Positions 56,801 to 64,000 of a stretch of 64,000 nucleotides of DNA are shown one piece after another. The stretch lies in contig NZ_CP026029.1 of assembly GCF_023520895.1 (NCBI RefSeq), positions 4,340,001-4,404,000 of the forward strand, written 5' to 3'. This stretch comes from Paenibacillus sp. PK3_47. GTDB taxonomy: Bacteria; Bacillota; Bacilli; Paenibacillales; Paenibacillaceae. The position numbers and the translations under genes were made by a program. The notes beneath the pieces are model-generated. The model was not told the DNA's origin and did not search any database. It saw nothing but the letters and a program-made list of their open reading frames with translations. Every line of letters starts with the position of its first letter. Position 1 is the first letter of the stretch.

Positions 56801-59800
56801 AGCCTTTCGGAGAGCCGGCATATCTGGCTGCTGGATCTTCATCACATCGCTGCCGATGGCACCACCATGGGGATTTTGATGCGGGAGTTCAGCGCTCTGT
56901 ACTCAGGAAAGGAGCTTGCTCCTCTGAAGCTGCAGTATAAAGATTATTCTTCCTGGCAGCTGAAAGGGCAGGACAGCGTGGAAATGAAGAAGCATGAGGA
57001 GTATTGGCTGCAGGAATTCAGCGGCGAGATTCCTGTATTGCAGCTTCCGCTGGATTATCCGCGGCCGCAGCACAAGGATTTCCGCGGGCGGCATGTCCGC
57101 ACAGTGCTTGGGGCAGAAAGGGTAGTGCAGTTAAATCAGCTGGCCCGGGAGAATGACAGCACCCTGTTTATGGTACTTATGGCCGGAGTCAAGATCATGC
57201 TGTCCAAGTATACGGGACAGGAAGACATTATTGTCGGCAGCCCGATTGCCGGGAGGACGCATAAAGATCTGGAGCCGGTCGCGGGTATGTTCGTTAACAC
57301 CCTGTCGTTTCGCAGCAGGGTCAGCGGCAGTCTCAGCTTCAAACAATACTTGGAGGTAATCCGGACCAAGGCTCTGGATGCTTATGAGCATCAGGACTAC
57401 CCGTTTGAAGACATCGTGGAGAAGCTTGGCGTAACAAGAAGCCTCAACCGGAATCCGCTGTTCGATGTCATGTTCGTGCTGCAGAATACAGCCTTTGAAG
57501 AGCTGCAGACAGACGGGCTGGCTTTCCGGCAGCTCGTTCCGGACGCCAATGTGGAGAAGTTCGACCTGACTATTAACACTGCCCTTCAGGATGAACAGCT
57601 TGTGCTCGACATCAGCTATGCGGAAAGCTTGTTCGACCATAGGACAATTGAACGGATGGCCGGGCATCTGGAGTATATCCTTCAGCAGATTACAGAACGC
57701 CCGGATGCACGGATGGATGAACTGCAGCTGATCACTGAAGCCGAGATTGCTGCAAATCTTGAGGGTTATAACGAGACTGCTTGTTCATATCCAACGGACA
57801 GAACCCTTCATCAGAGCTTTGAGGAGCAGGTGCACCGCACTCCGGACCGGATAGCGGTGGTGGCCGGAGGGGATAGGCTCACTTACCGGGAGCTGAACCG
57901 AAGGGCAAATATTATTGCTGCTGAACTTGTACGCAAAGGAGTTGCCTGCGGAGATATGGTGGCTGTCAGGATAGGGCGGTCAGCCGATCTTGTGGCAGGG
58001 ATCCTTGCAGTCTTGAAGTCCGGAGCCGGTTATATCCCGGTTGAAACTGAATATCCGGCAGAGCGCCTGAATTATATTCTTGGCAACAGCAGATGTCCGC
58101 TGCTGTTAACGGATGGGACGGACGATCTGGAGCTGATTCACAATACGGAAGTTATGCATTTATCAGATGTACAGACAGGAACGGATAACGCTGAGGTGAA
58201 TCTTCCTGATCCCGCCGTCCTCCCTTCTGATGTGGCCTACATTATATATACTTCGGGTTCAACGGGTGTGCCAAAGGGAGTCGTAATCAGCCATCAGGCC
58301 GCCTTAAATACCTGCCTTGATATCAATGCCAAATTTGCAGTGGACGCTGCAGACAGCATTCTGTCAGTGGCCTCCATCGGTTTTGATTTATCGGTATACG
58401 ATCTTTTCGGGGCTTTGATTTCCGGAGCCCAAGTGGTGATCGCCCGTGATCCTAAAAACATTCAAGAGATTGCGGAGCTGCTGGCCAAAGAGCAGATTAC
58501 GATATGGAATTCGGCGCCGCCGTTTATGGAGATGGTACTGGGAAGCCTGCCGGTCACCCAGAATTATCCGTCGTTGCGGATCGTTATGCTCAGCGGGGAC
58601 TGGATTTCGCTGAATTTGCCGGCACGGATTAAAGAATACTTTCCGGAATCACGCCTGATCAGTCTCGGCGGGGCAACGGAAGGCTCCATCTGGTCCATTT
58701 ACTATCCGGTCGGTGAAGTAAAAGCCGCATGGAAATCCATTCCGTATGGTTACCCGCTCGGCAACCAGCAAATGTTCATTATGAATGAACAGCTGCATCT
58801 CCAGCCGGCAGGTATTACAGGAGAAATCGTGATCTGCGGCATGGGGGTAGCCGAAGGTTATGCTAATGATCCGGAACGGACAGCCGCAAGTTTTGTTGTG
58901 CATCCCCGGTTCGGCAGGCTGTATCGTACAGGCGACCTGGGTGTTCTCAGAAATGAAGGATACATCGAGTTTCTCGGCAGAAAAGATCACCAGGTTAAAA
59001 TCAGGGGCTACCGTGTGGAATTGGGCGAAATAGAAAGTGTAATGCGGGGAATGGAAGGCATTCAGGAAGTCATCGTTATGGACAAAAGCCTGGAGGGTGT
59101 CAAAGTGTTATGCGCCTATTATCTTTCGGATACTGCCTATCCGGCAGCGGTATTCAGGGAGAAAATGAAGGCAAGCCTTCCGGAATATATGGTTCCTTCT
59201 TATTTTATCCGGCTGGATACGCTCCCGCTCACTGATAACGGCAAGCTTGACCGGAAGGCACTGCCTGAGCCGGACGGTCAGCCGGTGCTTGATCATCCGT
59301 ACGTTTCCCCGCGTAATGAGCTGGAAAGTCAGCTTGTGTCCATTTGGACAGAGGTGCTGGGCGCTGAGAGGGTAGGCATTTATGATAACTTTTTCGATCT
59401 GGGAGGGCACTCCCTAAAGGCAACTTCCCTGATTGCCAGAATCAGACAGCACTGCGGGGTAGACGTTCCCCTGAGAGAGCTTTTTGCAGCCGGGACCGTC
59501 GAAAGACTGGCTGAATATATGATGAAGCAGGAGCATCACGGATACGAAGAGATTGTCAAAGCGGAGACGAGAGACGGCTATGAAGCATCCTCCGCCCAGA
59601 AGAGGATTTATTGGCAGCAGCAGATGATGGGGGCGGGTCTTGCCTACCATATTCCGGGTGCGTTTGAGATGAAGGGCGGATTGGATGTCTGCAAGGCGGA
59701 GCAGAGTCTTAAGTCCCTGATTGAAAGACATGAAGCGCTCAGAACTGTGTTCAGGATCAAAGAGGGAGAGGTGCTTCAAATCATCCTTCCAGCGGATGAA

Positions 59801-60907
59801 GCTCAGTTCCGGCTTGAATATACTGAAGCGCAGGACGAAAGCGAAGCTGCGGCATGGATGGACAATTTTATCCGGCCGTTTGATCTGGATAGGGAAATCT
59901 TAATACGGGCTGCAGTCATCCGTCTGGAGGAGAAACGGCATTATCTGCTGCTGGATCTGCATCATCTCATCGCTGACGGGGCTTCGGTTGCCAATTTAAT
60001 CAGTGAGTTCTGCATGCTTTATTCAGGAGCTGCTGCCGGACCTCCAAGGCTCCAGTACAAGGATTACTCCGAGTGGCAGCGCAAACGGCGGATGAGCAAG
60101 GAAATGGAGGCACATCAAGCCTACTGGCTGTCGGAATTCAGCGGCCAGGTCCCGGTATTGCATCTCCCTGCAGACCATCCGCGTCCCCAAGAAAAGGACG
60201 GCTTCGGCCAGCATGTAAGTCTGGCTCTGAATCCCCCGGATGCGCAGGGACTGCGGCTCCTCGCAGCCCGTAACGGCTGTACTCTGTATATGGTGCTTCT
60301 TGCCGGTATTCAAGCACTGCTCTGGCAATACAGCGGGCAGGAGGAAATTATCGTGGGAAGTCCGGTTTCCGGAAGATCACACCGCAGTACTGAAGAGATA
60401 ATCGGTGTCTTCATTAATACAATCGCTATAAAAGGCAGATTGGACGGTCAGCAATCCTTTACGCAGCATCTGACCTCCCTCCGGACCAAAACGCTGAATG
60501 CTTTTGAGCATCAGGATTTTCCTTTTGAAAAGGTGGTTGAGCTGGTGAATCCCGTTACACAGCCCGGCCGGAATCCTTTATTTGATGTAATGTTCATTCT
60601 GCAGAATAAGGAAAAGGCCGATTTCACAATCGACGGGCTGAATGTTAGACGGATTCCAATACCGTTTGCCACAGAAAAAATGGACATGACCTTTACAGCG
60701 GAAGACAACGGGGAGACGCTTGAACTGGATCTGAATTATGCTTCAAGCCTTTATGAGCGCCGCACTATGGAGACCATGCTTCATCATTTATCCGTCATTT
60801 TAACGCAAGCGGTGGAGGCGCCGGACATTCTGCTGGACGATCTGCTGCCGCCTGAATTGGGAATAAAAGGTTCGATTATAGAATTTAAAGAAGAATTCCA
60901 TTTTTAG
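50870..60907 (+). CDS. Nonribosomal peptide synthetase: halfC-A(Pro)-PCP-C-A(Leu)-PCP-C-A(Cys)-PCP-C
   Basis: This is a 3345-residue protein. The start is ATG 50870 or GTG 50861. Residues ~1-225 are again a half-condensation lobe. A3 reads D-V-Q-F-V-A-H-V-V (Pro-type code), followed by PCP3 (Ser779). C4 has HHIIADG. A4 reads D-A-W-F-L-G-N-I-L (Leu-like), followed by PCP4 (Ser1808). C5 has HHIAADG. A5 reads D-L-Y-N-M-S-L-I-W, the Cys code, with the Cys-type GGATEGSIW in place of YGPTE, and is followed by PCP5 (Ser2848). C6 has HHLIADG. No heterocyclisation or epimerisation domain is present. The protein ends FKEEFHF after C6, whose A domain is on the next protein. Confidence 0.95.
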   Translation: MNRVCECRNEWSGGTQAITIPEHQKQKPACSSRIVKQDTFQKLNYLGNSDTLAIFMILLANLQVCLSKAAHQEQVIIDIPLLPLREGSHAASPVLAFQHEVAEGTVFKELLIQTSRKLQECYSQMGEGLRHARKIEEPASFRLMMPELHGRNECLELCEAHGFAGINLSLSASEGHLAIEAYYNPSLYEEKAVLRVTALFETILEQVLNNTLAPLDGLHMLDEHQAAELMDQLTGPRRAYPREKNICTLFEEQAVLTPDQPAVIFGEQRLTYSELNNKANTLGKLLQDKGVGQDTVVGLLMDRSVEMVVGMLGILKAGGAYMPFDPEYPDERIAYMAADSGTPLIVTRRGMRKPGKLDAEWLEIDCGSLEESDDDPVLYHPDSLLYVIYTSGTTGNPKGVMFTNRGLVNLISYQNSVLGIPLDTRVLQFATIAFDVASQEIWSTLLAGGELHLIPDATRKNLHTLLPFMENSGIKTVFLPTSFFKLLAAEHEYLSRLARCVNDIVVAGEQLTLDPAMLKMLGREGTRLHNHYGPTETHVVTAITLQEDCGAVPPIGFPIANADIRILDDHNHAVPVGAVGEICIGGDCLARGYLNNPELTGAKFISHPFIDGQKMYRTGDLGRWLPDGSIECLGRIDHQVKIRGFRVEPGEVEARLQQMQELQSAVVLKKESGGQVYLCAYVVPAAELSVAELRAKLLKSLPEYMIPSYFVPLERMPLTTNGKVDRRALPEPDLNRTAGTAHVEPRSEMEALLAEIWCGVLNCRSIGVYDDFFEQGGHSLKAITLVTRIRQRLQAEVSVAEIFACRTIAKLAGLLSSTHVRAENEAIPQVPDSEYYEVSSAQKRMYMLQQMDQGAAYHIPGAIEITGNLDIGRLEAAIRQLIGRHEPLRTVFHSAGGKIVQRILPMNEVRFSLELCAAESEEEARVQLDCFIRPFDLHADLPLRAILSRLDAERHLLLLDLHHIIADGVTAVILSKELAAFYAGEQPEPLSIQYKDYAAWQTGRQNTGLLGQQKDYWLNRLSGELPVLELPCDYPRPAEKDYLGDQLVMEWDKETAKQLSGMAMENGSTMYMVLLACLNILLTRWSGQEELIIGTPIAGRNHPELEPLAGIFVNTLAIRSTVDHHSTFRQHLEQVKETVLEAFQNQEYPFESLTESLKVVRSLNRNPLFDIMLTMENTDFSKYSCDGTDFQLYDMPYRKEKFDMTWSASEQDDRLRLTISYATALFDRNTIERMGVCFSRILGEVVRNADIPVGEIELISETDREMVLELFNPGPLDYPKDQTISDLIELQTAYTPDNTAISDNGSRWTYRQLNARANALARTLQRCGVREESFVAILSGSSAEMIVAILAVLKAGGTYIPIDPQYPDERIGYILLESGAGLLLTDEKNSERMKGQALRTIGLHDPAAYDSEDGNLNLRIPQKQLAYVIYTSGTTGNPKGVAIEHGSLVNFCCWHNRHFGVDGSDIFAKYAGVGFDASAWEIFPCLLAGAALQIVPEDLRPDAEKLNAFYDQHGITIGFLPISMFERFIQYENRSLRRLLTGAEKLKFVREQTYELHNNYGPTECTILTTSFKIDGEYPNIPIGKPVGNTRVYILNQSNRLQPVGVGGELCVSGDGLAREYLHNDELTNAKFTENPYEPGGRMYRTGDLARWRPDGNIEFLGRIDQQVKIRGFRVELEEIESRMLGIPGIREAAVKDWERDGSRMLCGYYVSDTEIAAASLREALQRTLPDYMVPACYMRLGELKVTANGKMDRKALPEPEGDIRTGRSYTAPRSRTEQRLAGIWAEVLGMRGNPGIHDDFFELGGHSLKVTALITRIHEQLGAVVGVKDVFTAPTIAQLSERISLAEAGDYGEISRVEEQQFYEASSAQKRMFVLQQLDPGSTAYNIPWVISIDGSLNLPRMEAALLKLIERHEALRTLYDMDQERVIQRVLPPVQLNFRLELFTAASGQEMETIAGQFVRPFDIRRSIPVRAGVISLSESRHIWLLDLHHIAADGTTMGILMREFSALYSGKELAPLKLQYKDYSSWQLKGQDSVEMKKHEEYWLQEFSGEIPVLQLPLDYPRPQHKDFRGRHVRTVLGAERVVQLNQLARENDSTLFMVLMAGVKIMLSKYTGQEDIIVGSPIAGRTHKDLEPVAGMFVNTLSFRSRVSGSLSFKQYLEVIRTKALDAYEHQDYPFEDIVEKLGVTRSLNRNPLFDVMFVLQNTAFEELQTDGLAFRQLVPDANVEKFDLTINTALQDEQLVLDISYAESLFDHRTIERMAGHLEYILQQITERPDARMDELQLITEAEIAANLEGYNETACSYPTDRTLHQSFEEQVHRTPDRIAVVAGGDRLTYRELNRRANIIAAELVRKGVACGDMVAVRIGRSADLVAGILAVLKSGAGYIPVETEYPAERLNYILGNSRCPLLLTDGTDDLELIHNTEVMHLSDVQTGTDNAEVNLPDPAVLPSDVAYIIYTSGSTGVPKGVVISHQAALNTCLDINAKFAVDAADSILSVASIGFDLSVYDLFGALISGAQVVIARDPKNIQEIAELLAKEQITIWNSAPPFMEMVLGSLPVTQNYPSLRIVMLSGDWISLNLPARIKEYFPESRLISLGGATEGSIWSIYYPVGEVKAAWKSIPYGYPLGNQQMFIMNEQLHLQPAGITGEIVICGMGVAEGYANDPERTAASFVVHPRFGRLYRTGDLGVLRNEGYIEFLGRKDHQVKIRGYRVELGEIESVMRGMEGIQEVIVMDKSLEGVKVLCAYYLSDTAYPAAVFREKMKASLPEYMVPSYFIRLDTLPLTDNGKLDRKALPEPDGQPVLDHPYVSPRNELESQLVSIWTEVLGAERVGIYDNFFDLGGHSLKATSLIARIRQHCGVDVPLRELFAAGTVERLAEYMMKQEHHGYEEIVKAETRDGYEASSAQKRIYWQQQMMGAGLAYHIPGAFEMKGGLDVCKAEQSLKSLIERHEALRTVFRIKEGEVLQIILPADEAQFRLEYTEAQDESEAAAWMDNFIRPFDLDREILIRAAVIRLEEKRHYLLLDLHHLIADGASVANLISEFCMLYSGAAAGPPRLQYKDYSEWQRKRRMSKEMEAHQAYWLSEFSGQVPVLHLPADHPRPQEKDGFGQHVSLALNPPDAQGLRLLAARNGCTLYMVLLAGIQALLWQYSGQEEIIVGSPVSGRSHRSTEEIIGVFINTIAIKGRLDGQQSFTQHLTSLRTKTLNAFEHQDFPFEKVVELVNPVTQPGRNPLFDVMFILQNKEKADFTIDGLNVRRIPIPFATEKMDMTFTAEDNGETLELDLNYASSLYERRTMETMLHHLSVILTQAVEAPDILLDDLLPPELGIKGSIIEFKEEFHF

Positions 60908-60920
60908 GCGGAGTACAGGC

Positions 60921-60950
60921 TGCATGCCGAATAAACCACTTCGGCATGCA
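60921..60950 (+). terminator. Hairpin between the second and third NRPS genes
   Basis: TGCATGCCGAA (60921-60931) pairs perfectly with TTCGGCATGCA (60940-60950) around an eight-base loop. There is no T-run after it. AAGGAGG follows 8 bases later. It is probably an attenuating or mRNA-stabilising structure within the operon rather than a full terminator. Confidence 0.5.
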
Positions 60951-60972
60951 TATCTTTCAAGGAGGGATTTAC

Positions 60973-63900
60973 TTGAGTATTCACTTTGAAGGCGGCGGGG
61001 CAGATCTTTCACTCAGGGCAGACCGGGAGTATTGGACCAGTAAGATACATGAGGAAATGAGCAGCAGCACCCCTTTATTTTTCAGAAAGCTGGACCCTGA
61101 CAATGCCGTTAAAGAAGCGGATGCATGCCGGAACCGCCTGATGTTCACCTGGTCTGAAGCCACATCGGATCGCGTGATGAAGCTCTGCGGCAGCTCGCTG
61201 CCCAACACCTTTGCCTTTTTCTATTCGGTTGTCTCCATGCTGCTGTTCAAATACTCGAATGATCCGTTAGTTACGGTGGAGGCACCTGTCCTTGCTGCCG
61301 GTGGCCTCAAGCCTTCGGCCGTTGGCAAACTCCCGCTCATTCTGCGCACCTCCGGACAGTACTCCTTCAAAGACTGGCTGAATAAAGCGCAGAAGGTTAT
61401 TAAGGAAGCTTATCAGCACTCTGCACTGCCGCTTCATTACATATATAGTCTCGCGGGTTCCGTCGATCCGGAGTTTTCGCTCCGCAACATGCTGCTGATG
61501 GTTGAAGGAATGCATGATATTACAGATCTTCAGCATTATGAGAATGAGATCATTCTGATCCTGCACACAGGAAAAGGGAGCATCGGGCTGGAGGTCTTAT
61601 ATGACCCCGCCTGTTTTTCCGGGTCGCACATTCAAGGCTGCTGCATGCAGCTTGAACAGCTGATACAGGATGCGCTCTCCCGGCCTGAGACGGATGTCTC
61701 TGAGCTATCTATACTGCCGGAAGCAGAGCGGCGCAAGCTCATTAAGGAATTCAACGGGACCGGCTGCAGCATTGACCGGCCTATGACGATACATGAATGC
61801 TTTGAGGAGCAGGCGGTGCGGACACCAGATCAGATTGCCCTGATCTTTGGGGATGAACGGCTGACTTATCAGGAAGTTAATGAACGCTCCGGCAGGCTGG
61901 CCAAGTGGCTCCGGATGAAGGGGGTCGGGCCGGATACCGTTGTGGGACTGCTGGCCGAGCGTTCGGCGGAAATGATCATCGGACTGCTGGCCATTCTGAA
62001 AGCGGGGGGAGCTTATCTGCCCATTGATCCGGACTATCCTGCGGAGCGGATCCGGTACATGCTTGAGCACAGCCGGACACAGCTGCTGCTGACGCACCGG
62101 GCCGGAGATTTCACTACTGGCCATCCTTGTGAACAGCTCCGGATCACCGACCTGCTTGAACTCCCGGAGAGCGGCGGGTATGAAGCTGCATCTGCAGAAG
62201 GAGGCCATCTTGCTTACGTTATCTATACCTCCGGGTCTACCGGTCAACCCAAAGGGGTCATGATCGAGCACAGGCAGGTTGTTAATTTTGCTGCCGGCAT
62301 GGCGTCGCGGCTTGAGCTGGAGCGGTACTCCTCATTTCTATGTGTAACCACAGTCTCTTTCGATATCTTTGTGCTGGAGGCGATCGTTCCGCTGCTGTAT
62401 GGAATGCAGGTCGTGCTTTCGGTCAAGGGAGAGGATATCGACGGCCGGAAACTGGCGCAGACGATGACAGCGAACAGCGTGGATATTATGCAGACGACGC
62501 CGTCCCGTCTTCAGCTTCTTTTGAATGATGAAGCTTTTCGTACGGCTGCACGGCAGCTGAAGGTCATTTTATGCGGCGGGGAAGCATTGCCTGTGCAGAT
62601 CGTCAGCAGACTCGCCGGGTTCCGGCAAATCCGGTTGTTCAATATGTACGGTCCGACAGAAACCACTGTATGGTCATTGGTTGCGGAAGTCGATATAAAC
62701 GGTCCCATCCGGATCGGGCGGCCCATTCAGAATACTGAGGTCTTTATTTTGGATGAAAATGGGGCTCTGCTGCCGATTGGTGCAGTGGGCGAGCTGTGCA
62801 TTGGCGGTCAGGGGTTAGCCAGAGGCTATCTGTTCAATGAGCCGGAAACCGGAAGCCGGTTTGTGCCCAGCCCCTTTGGGGAACGTGAAAAATTATACAA
62901 AACAGGAGATATGGCCCGCTGGCACCATGACGGTACCCTTGAATTCTGCGGCAGAAAAGATAACCAGCTGAAAATCAGGGGATACCGGATCGAGCCGGGT
63001 GAAATCGAAGAACGTCTGCTTAAACTTGCCGGAATCACCGAGGTCAAGGTGGTGGATAAGGATGTTGCAGGCAACAAATTTTTGTGTGCATATTACGTGG
63101 CAGACCGCTCCTATACGCCGCAGACGCTGCGAAATGAAATGAAGAGCGTGTTGCCGGATTATATGGTTCCGGCCCATTTCATCCGGCTGGATTGTATGCC
63201 TTACACAGACAACGGCAAAACGAACCTGCGTATTCTGAAAGAACTGCCGTTCGAAGAACGCAGGGAGTGGGAGGCGCCGGACGGTGCGGATGAGGCGTTC
63301 CTGCTGGATGAGCTGAGAAACGCCCTGAATTTGTCCGAAATCGGGGTCACCGACCCGATCTTTGAGTTCGGAGCCAATTCGCTTAATATTATGCGGTTCG
63401 TCCAGCGGATCCAGAGCAGCTACGAGATTCAATATGAAGACATCGTCCAGTCACCAACCATACGGGAAATTGCTGCGAAAGCCGTTCCCCGGAAGAGAGG
63501 CATTGCAGAAGTAATGGCGTCTTATAACCGTACCGGTCCGGAGCAGATACCTGAGGAAATTCATTCCGGACTTTCCCGGTACCGGGCGGATTATCTTGAG
63601 ACCTACAAAGATATTTCTGCAGTAGACATTACCGGGCACAACAATATTTTGCTTACCGGTTCGACCGGCTATCTGGGCATCCATCTGCTGAGGGGACTTT
63701 TAGACGGTACTTCCTCAACCCTTACGCTGATTATCAGAGGGGCAGATGTCCTGGAGGCTGAGAATAGATTAAGCCGCTGTTATTTCTATTACTTTAGAAA
63801 GCCGCTGGAGCCCTTGTTCAGCCGTCTTAAGATCATCGCCGGGGACCTTACGGAGGACAATTTTGGAATGGAGCGGGAGGCTTACCGGCAGTTGGCTGAG

Positions 63901-64000
63901 AGTATCTCTTGTGTCATTAATTCGGCAGCGGATGTAAGTCACTACGGCCTGTACGAAACCTTCCGCAAAGCGAATGTTCAATCTGTAGCCCATCTTATTG
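60973..64000 (+). CDS. Terminal nonribosomal peptide synthetase: halfC-A(Gly)-PCP-reductase, 3' truncated by window edge
   Basis: The start is TTG with AAGGAGG 7 bases upstream. The frame stays open to the window end (about 1009 residues). Residues ~1-245 are a half-condensation lobe beginning REYWTSKI, without HHxxxDG. The A domain (about 262-755; YTSGSTGQPKG, YGPTETTVW) reads pocket D-I-L-Q-L-G-M-V-W, the Gly code. PCP has Ser803 in GANSLNIM. From about residue 885 a thioester-reductase domain begins, with the NAD(P)-binding TGSTGYLGIHLL motif and then IIAGDLTEDNFG. It should release the chain by hydride transfer as a C-terminal glycinal, or as the alcohol if reduced twice. The end of the domain lies outside the window. 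Confidence 0.93.
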   Translation, partial: MSIHFEGGGADLSLRADREYWTSKIHEEMSSSTPLFFRKLDPDNAVKEADACRNRLMFTWSEATSDRVMKLCGSSLPNTFAFFYSVVSMLLFKYSNDPLVTVEAPVLAAGGLKPSAVGKLPLILRTSGQYSFKDWLNKAQKVIKEAYQHSALPLHYIYSLAGSVDPEFSLRNMLLMVEGMHDITDLQHYENEIILILHTGKGSIGLEVLYDPACFSGSHIQGCCMQLEQLIQDALSRPETDVSELSILPEAERRKLIKEFNGTGCSIDRPMTIHECFEEQAVRTPDQIALIFGDERLTYQEVNERSGRLAKWLRMKGVGPDTVVGLLAERSAEMIIGLLAILKAGGAYLPIDPDYPAERIRYMLEHSRTQLLLTHRAGDFTTGHPCEQLRITDLLELPESGGYEAASAEGGHLAYVIYTSGSTGQPKGVMIEHRQVVNFAAGMASRLELERYSSFLCVTTVSFDIFVLEAIVPLLYGMQVVLSVKGEDIDGRKLAQTMTANSVDIMQTTPSRLQLLLNDEAFRTAARQLKVILCGGEALPVQIVSRLAGFRQIRLFNMYGPTETTVWSLVAEVDINGPIRIGRPIQNTEVFILDENGALLPIGAVGELCIGGQGLARGYLFNEPETGSRFVPSPFGEREKLYKTGDMARWHHDGTLEFCGRKDNQLKIRGYRIEPGEIEERLLKLAGITEVKVVDKDVAGNKFLCAYYVADRSYTPQTLRNEMKSVLPDYMVPAHFIRLDCMPYTDNGKTNLRILKELPFEERREWEAPDGADEAFLLDELRNALNLSEIGVTDPIFEFGANSLNIMRFVQRIQSSYEIQYEDIVQSPTIREIAAKAVPRKRGIAEVMASYNRTGPEQIPEEIHSGLSRYRADYLETYKDISAVDITGHNNILLTGSTGYLGIHLLRGLLDGTSSTLTLIIRGADVLEAENRLSRCYFYYFRKPLEPLFSRLKIIAGDLTEDNFGMEREAYRQLAESISCVINSAADVSHYGLYETFRKANVQSVAHLI

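Noticed and set aside
1..64000. Search for tRNA/rRNA genes, CRISPR arrays, insertion sequences and phage attachment sites
   Set aside because: No clover-leaf-like tRNA sequence, spaced identical repeat array, transposase motif or flanking inverted repeats were noticed by reading. A tool-based scan could still find small RNAs.

Overview
The window looks like a chromosomal segment of a Paenibacillus-type Firmicute. The reasons are the YesM/YesN-style two-component genes beside sugar ABC importers, a DUF5696 lipoprotein, strong AGGAGG-type ribosome binding sites with frequent TTG and GTG starts, modular GH10/GH43 xylan enzymes, and a Bacillales-type lipopeptide synthetase. The genus is an inference. 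No tRNA, rRNA, CRISPR array, insertion sequence or phage gene was seen.

Region 1 (1-30391) is an arabinoxylan uptake and degradation locus. It opens with the end of a sensor kinase, its AraC-type response regulator, and a convergent second AraC-type regulator whose receiver domain is degenerate. Next come a substrate-binding lipoprotein behind a cre-like site, a large substrate-binding protein carrying two carbohydrate-binding-like domains, two pairs of sugar permeases with no dedicated ATPase, and three envelope proteins: an NHL/TPR protein, a YIP1-family protein and a DUF5696 lipoprotein. An ABC exporter half with a zinc ribbon and its DUF1854 partner follow. Then come an intracellular GH10 xylanase, a GH43 beta-xylosidase-like enzyme and a terminator. 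A MacB-like ABC system (two ATPases, a lipoprotein adaptor and a 959-residue FtsX-type permease) separates these from a secreted CBM22-GH10-GH43-CBM6-like enzyme. The logic is extracellular debranching and cleavage, import of xylo-oligosaccharides, and intracellular hydrolysis.

Region 2 (30444-64000, running off the right edge) is a peptide quorum-sensing module placed at the head of a lipopeptide gene cluster. AgrC- and AgrA-like genes point left. AgrB- and AgrD-like genes point right and lead into a tightly packed series: Sfp-type phosphopantetheinyl transferase, type II thioesterase, fatty acyl-AMP ligase-ACP, stand-alone malonyl transferase, KS-ACP-C protein and three NRPS proteins. The last NRPS ends in a reductase domain. 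Reading adenylation pockets by eye against the GrsA pocket positions gives Leu - Xaa (epimerised) - Pro - Leu - Cys - Gly. This predicts a beta-keto fatty-acyl hexapeptide released reductively as a glycinal or glycinol.

The most unusual feature is the way the megasynthase is divided. Each of three protein boundaries lies between a condensation domain and its adenylation domain. Each downstream protein starts with a degenerate C-terminal half of a condensation domain. Each upstream protein ends in a short tail finishing Phe-x-Phe. This suggests a dedicated docking system.
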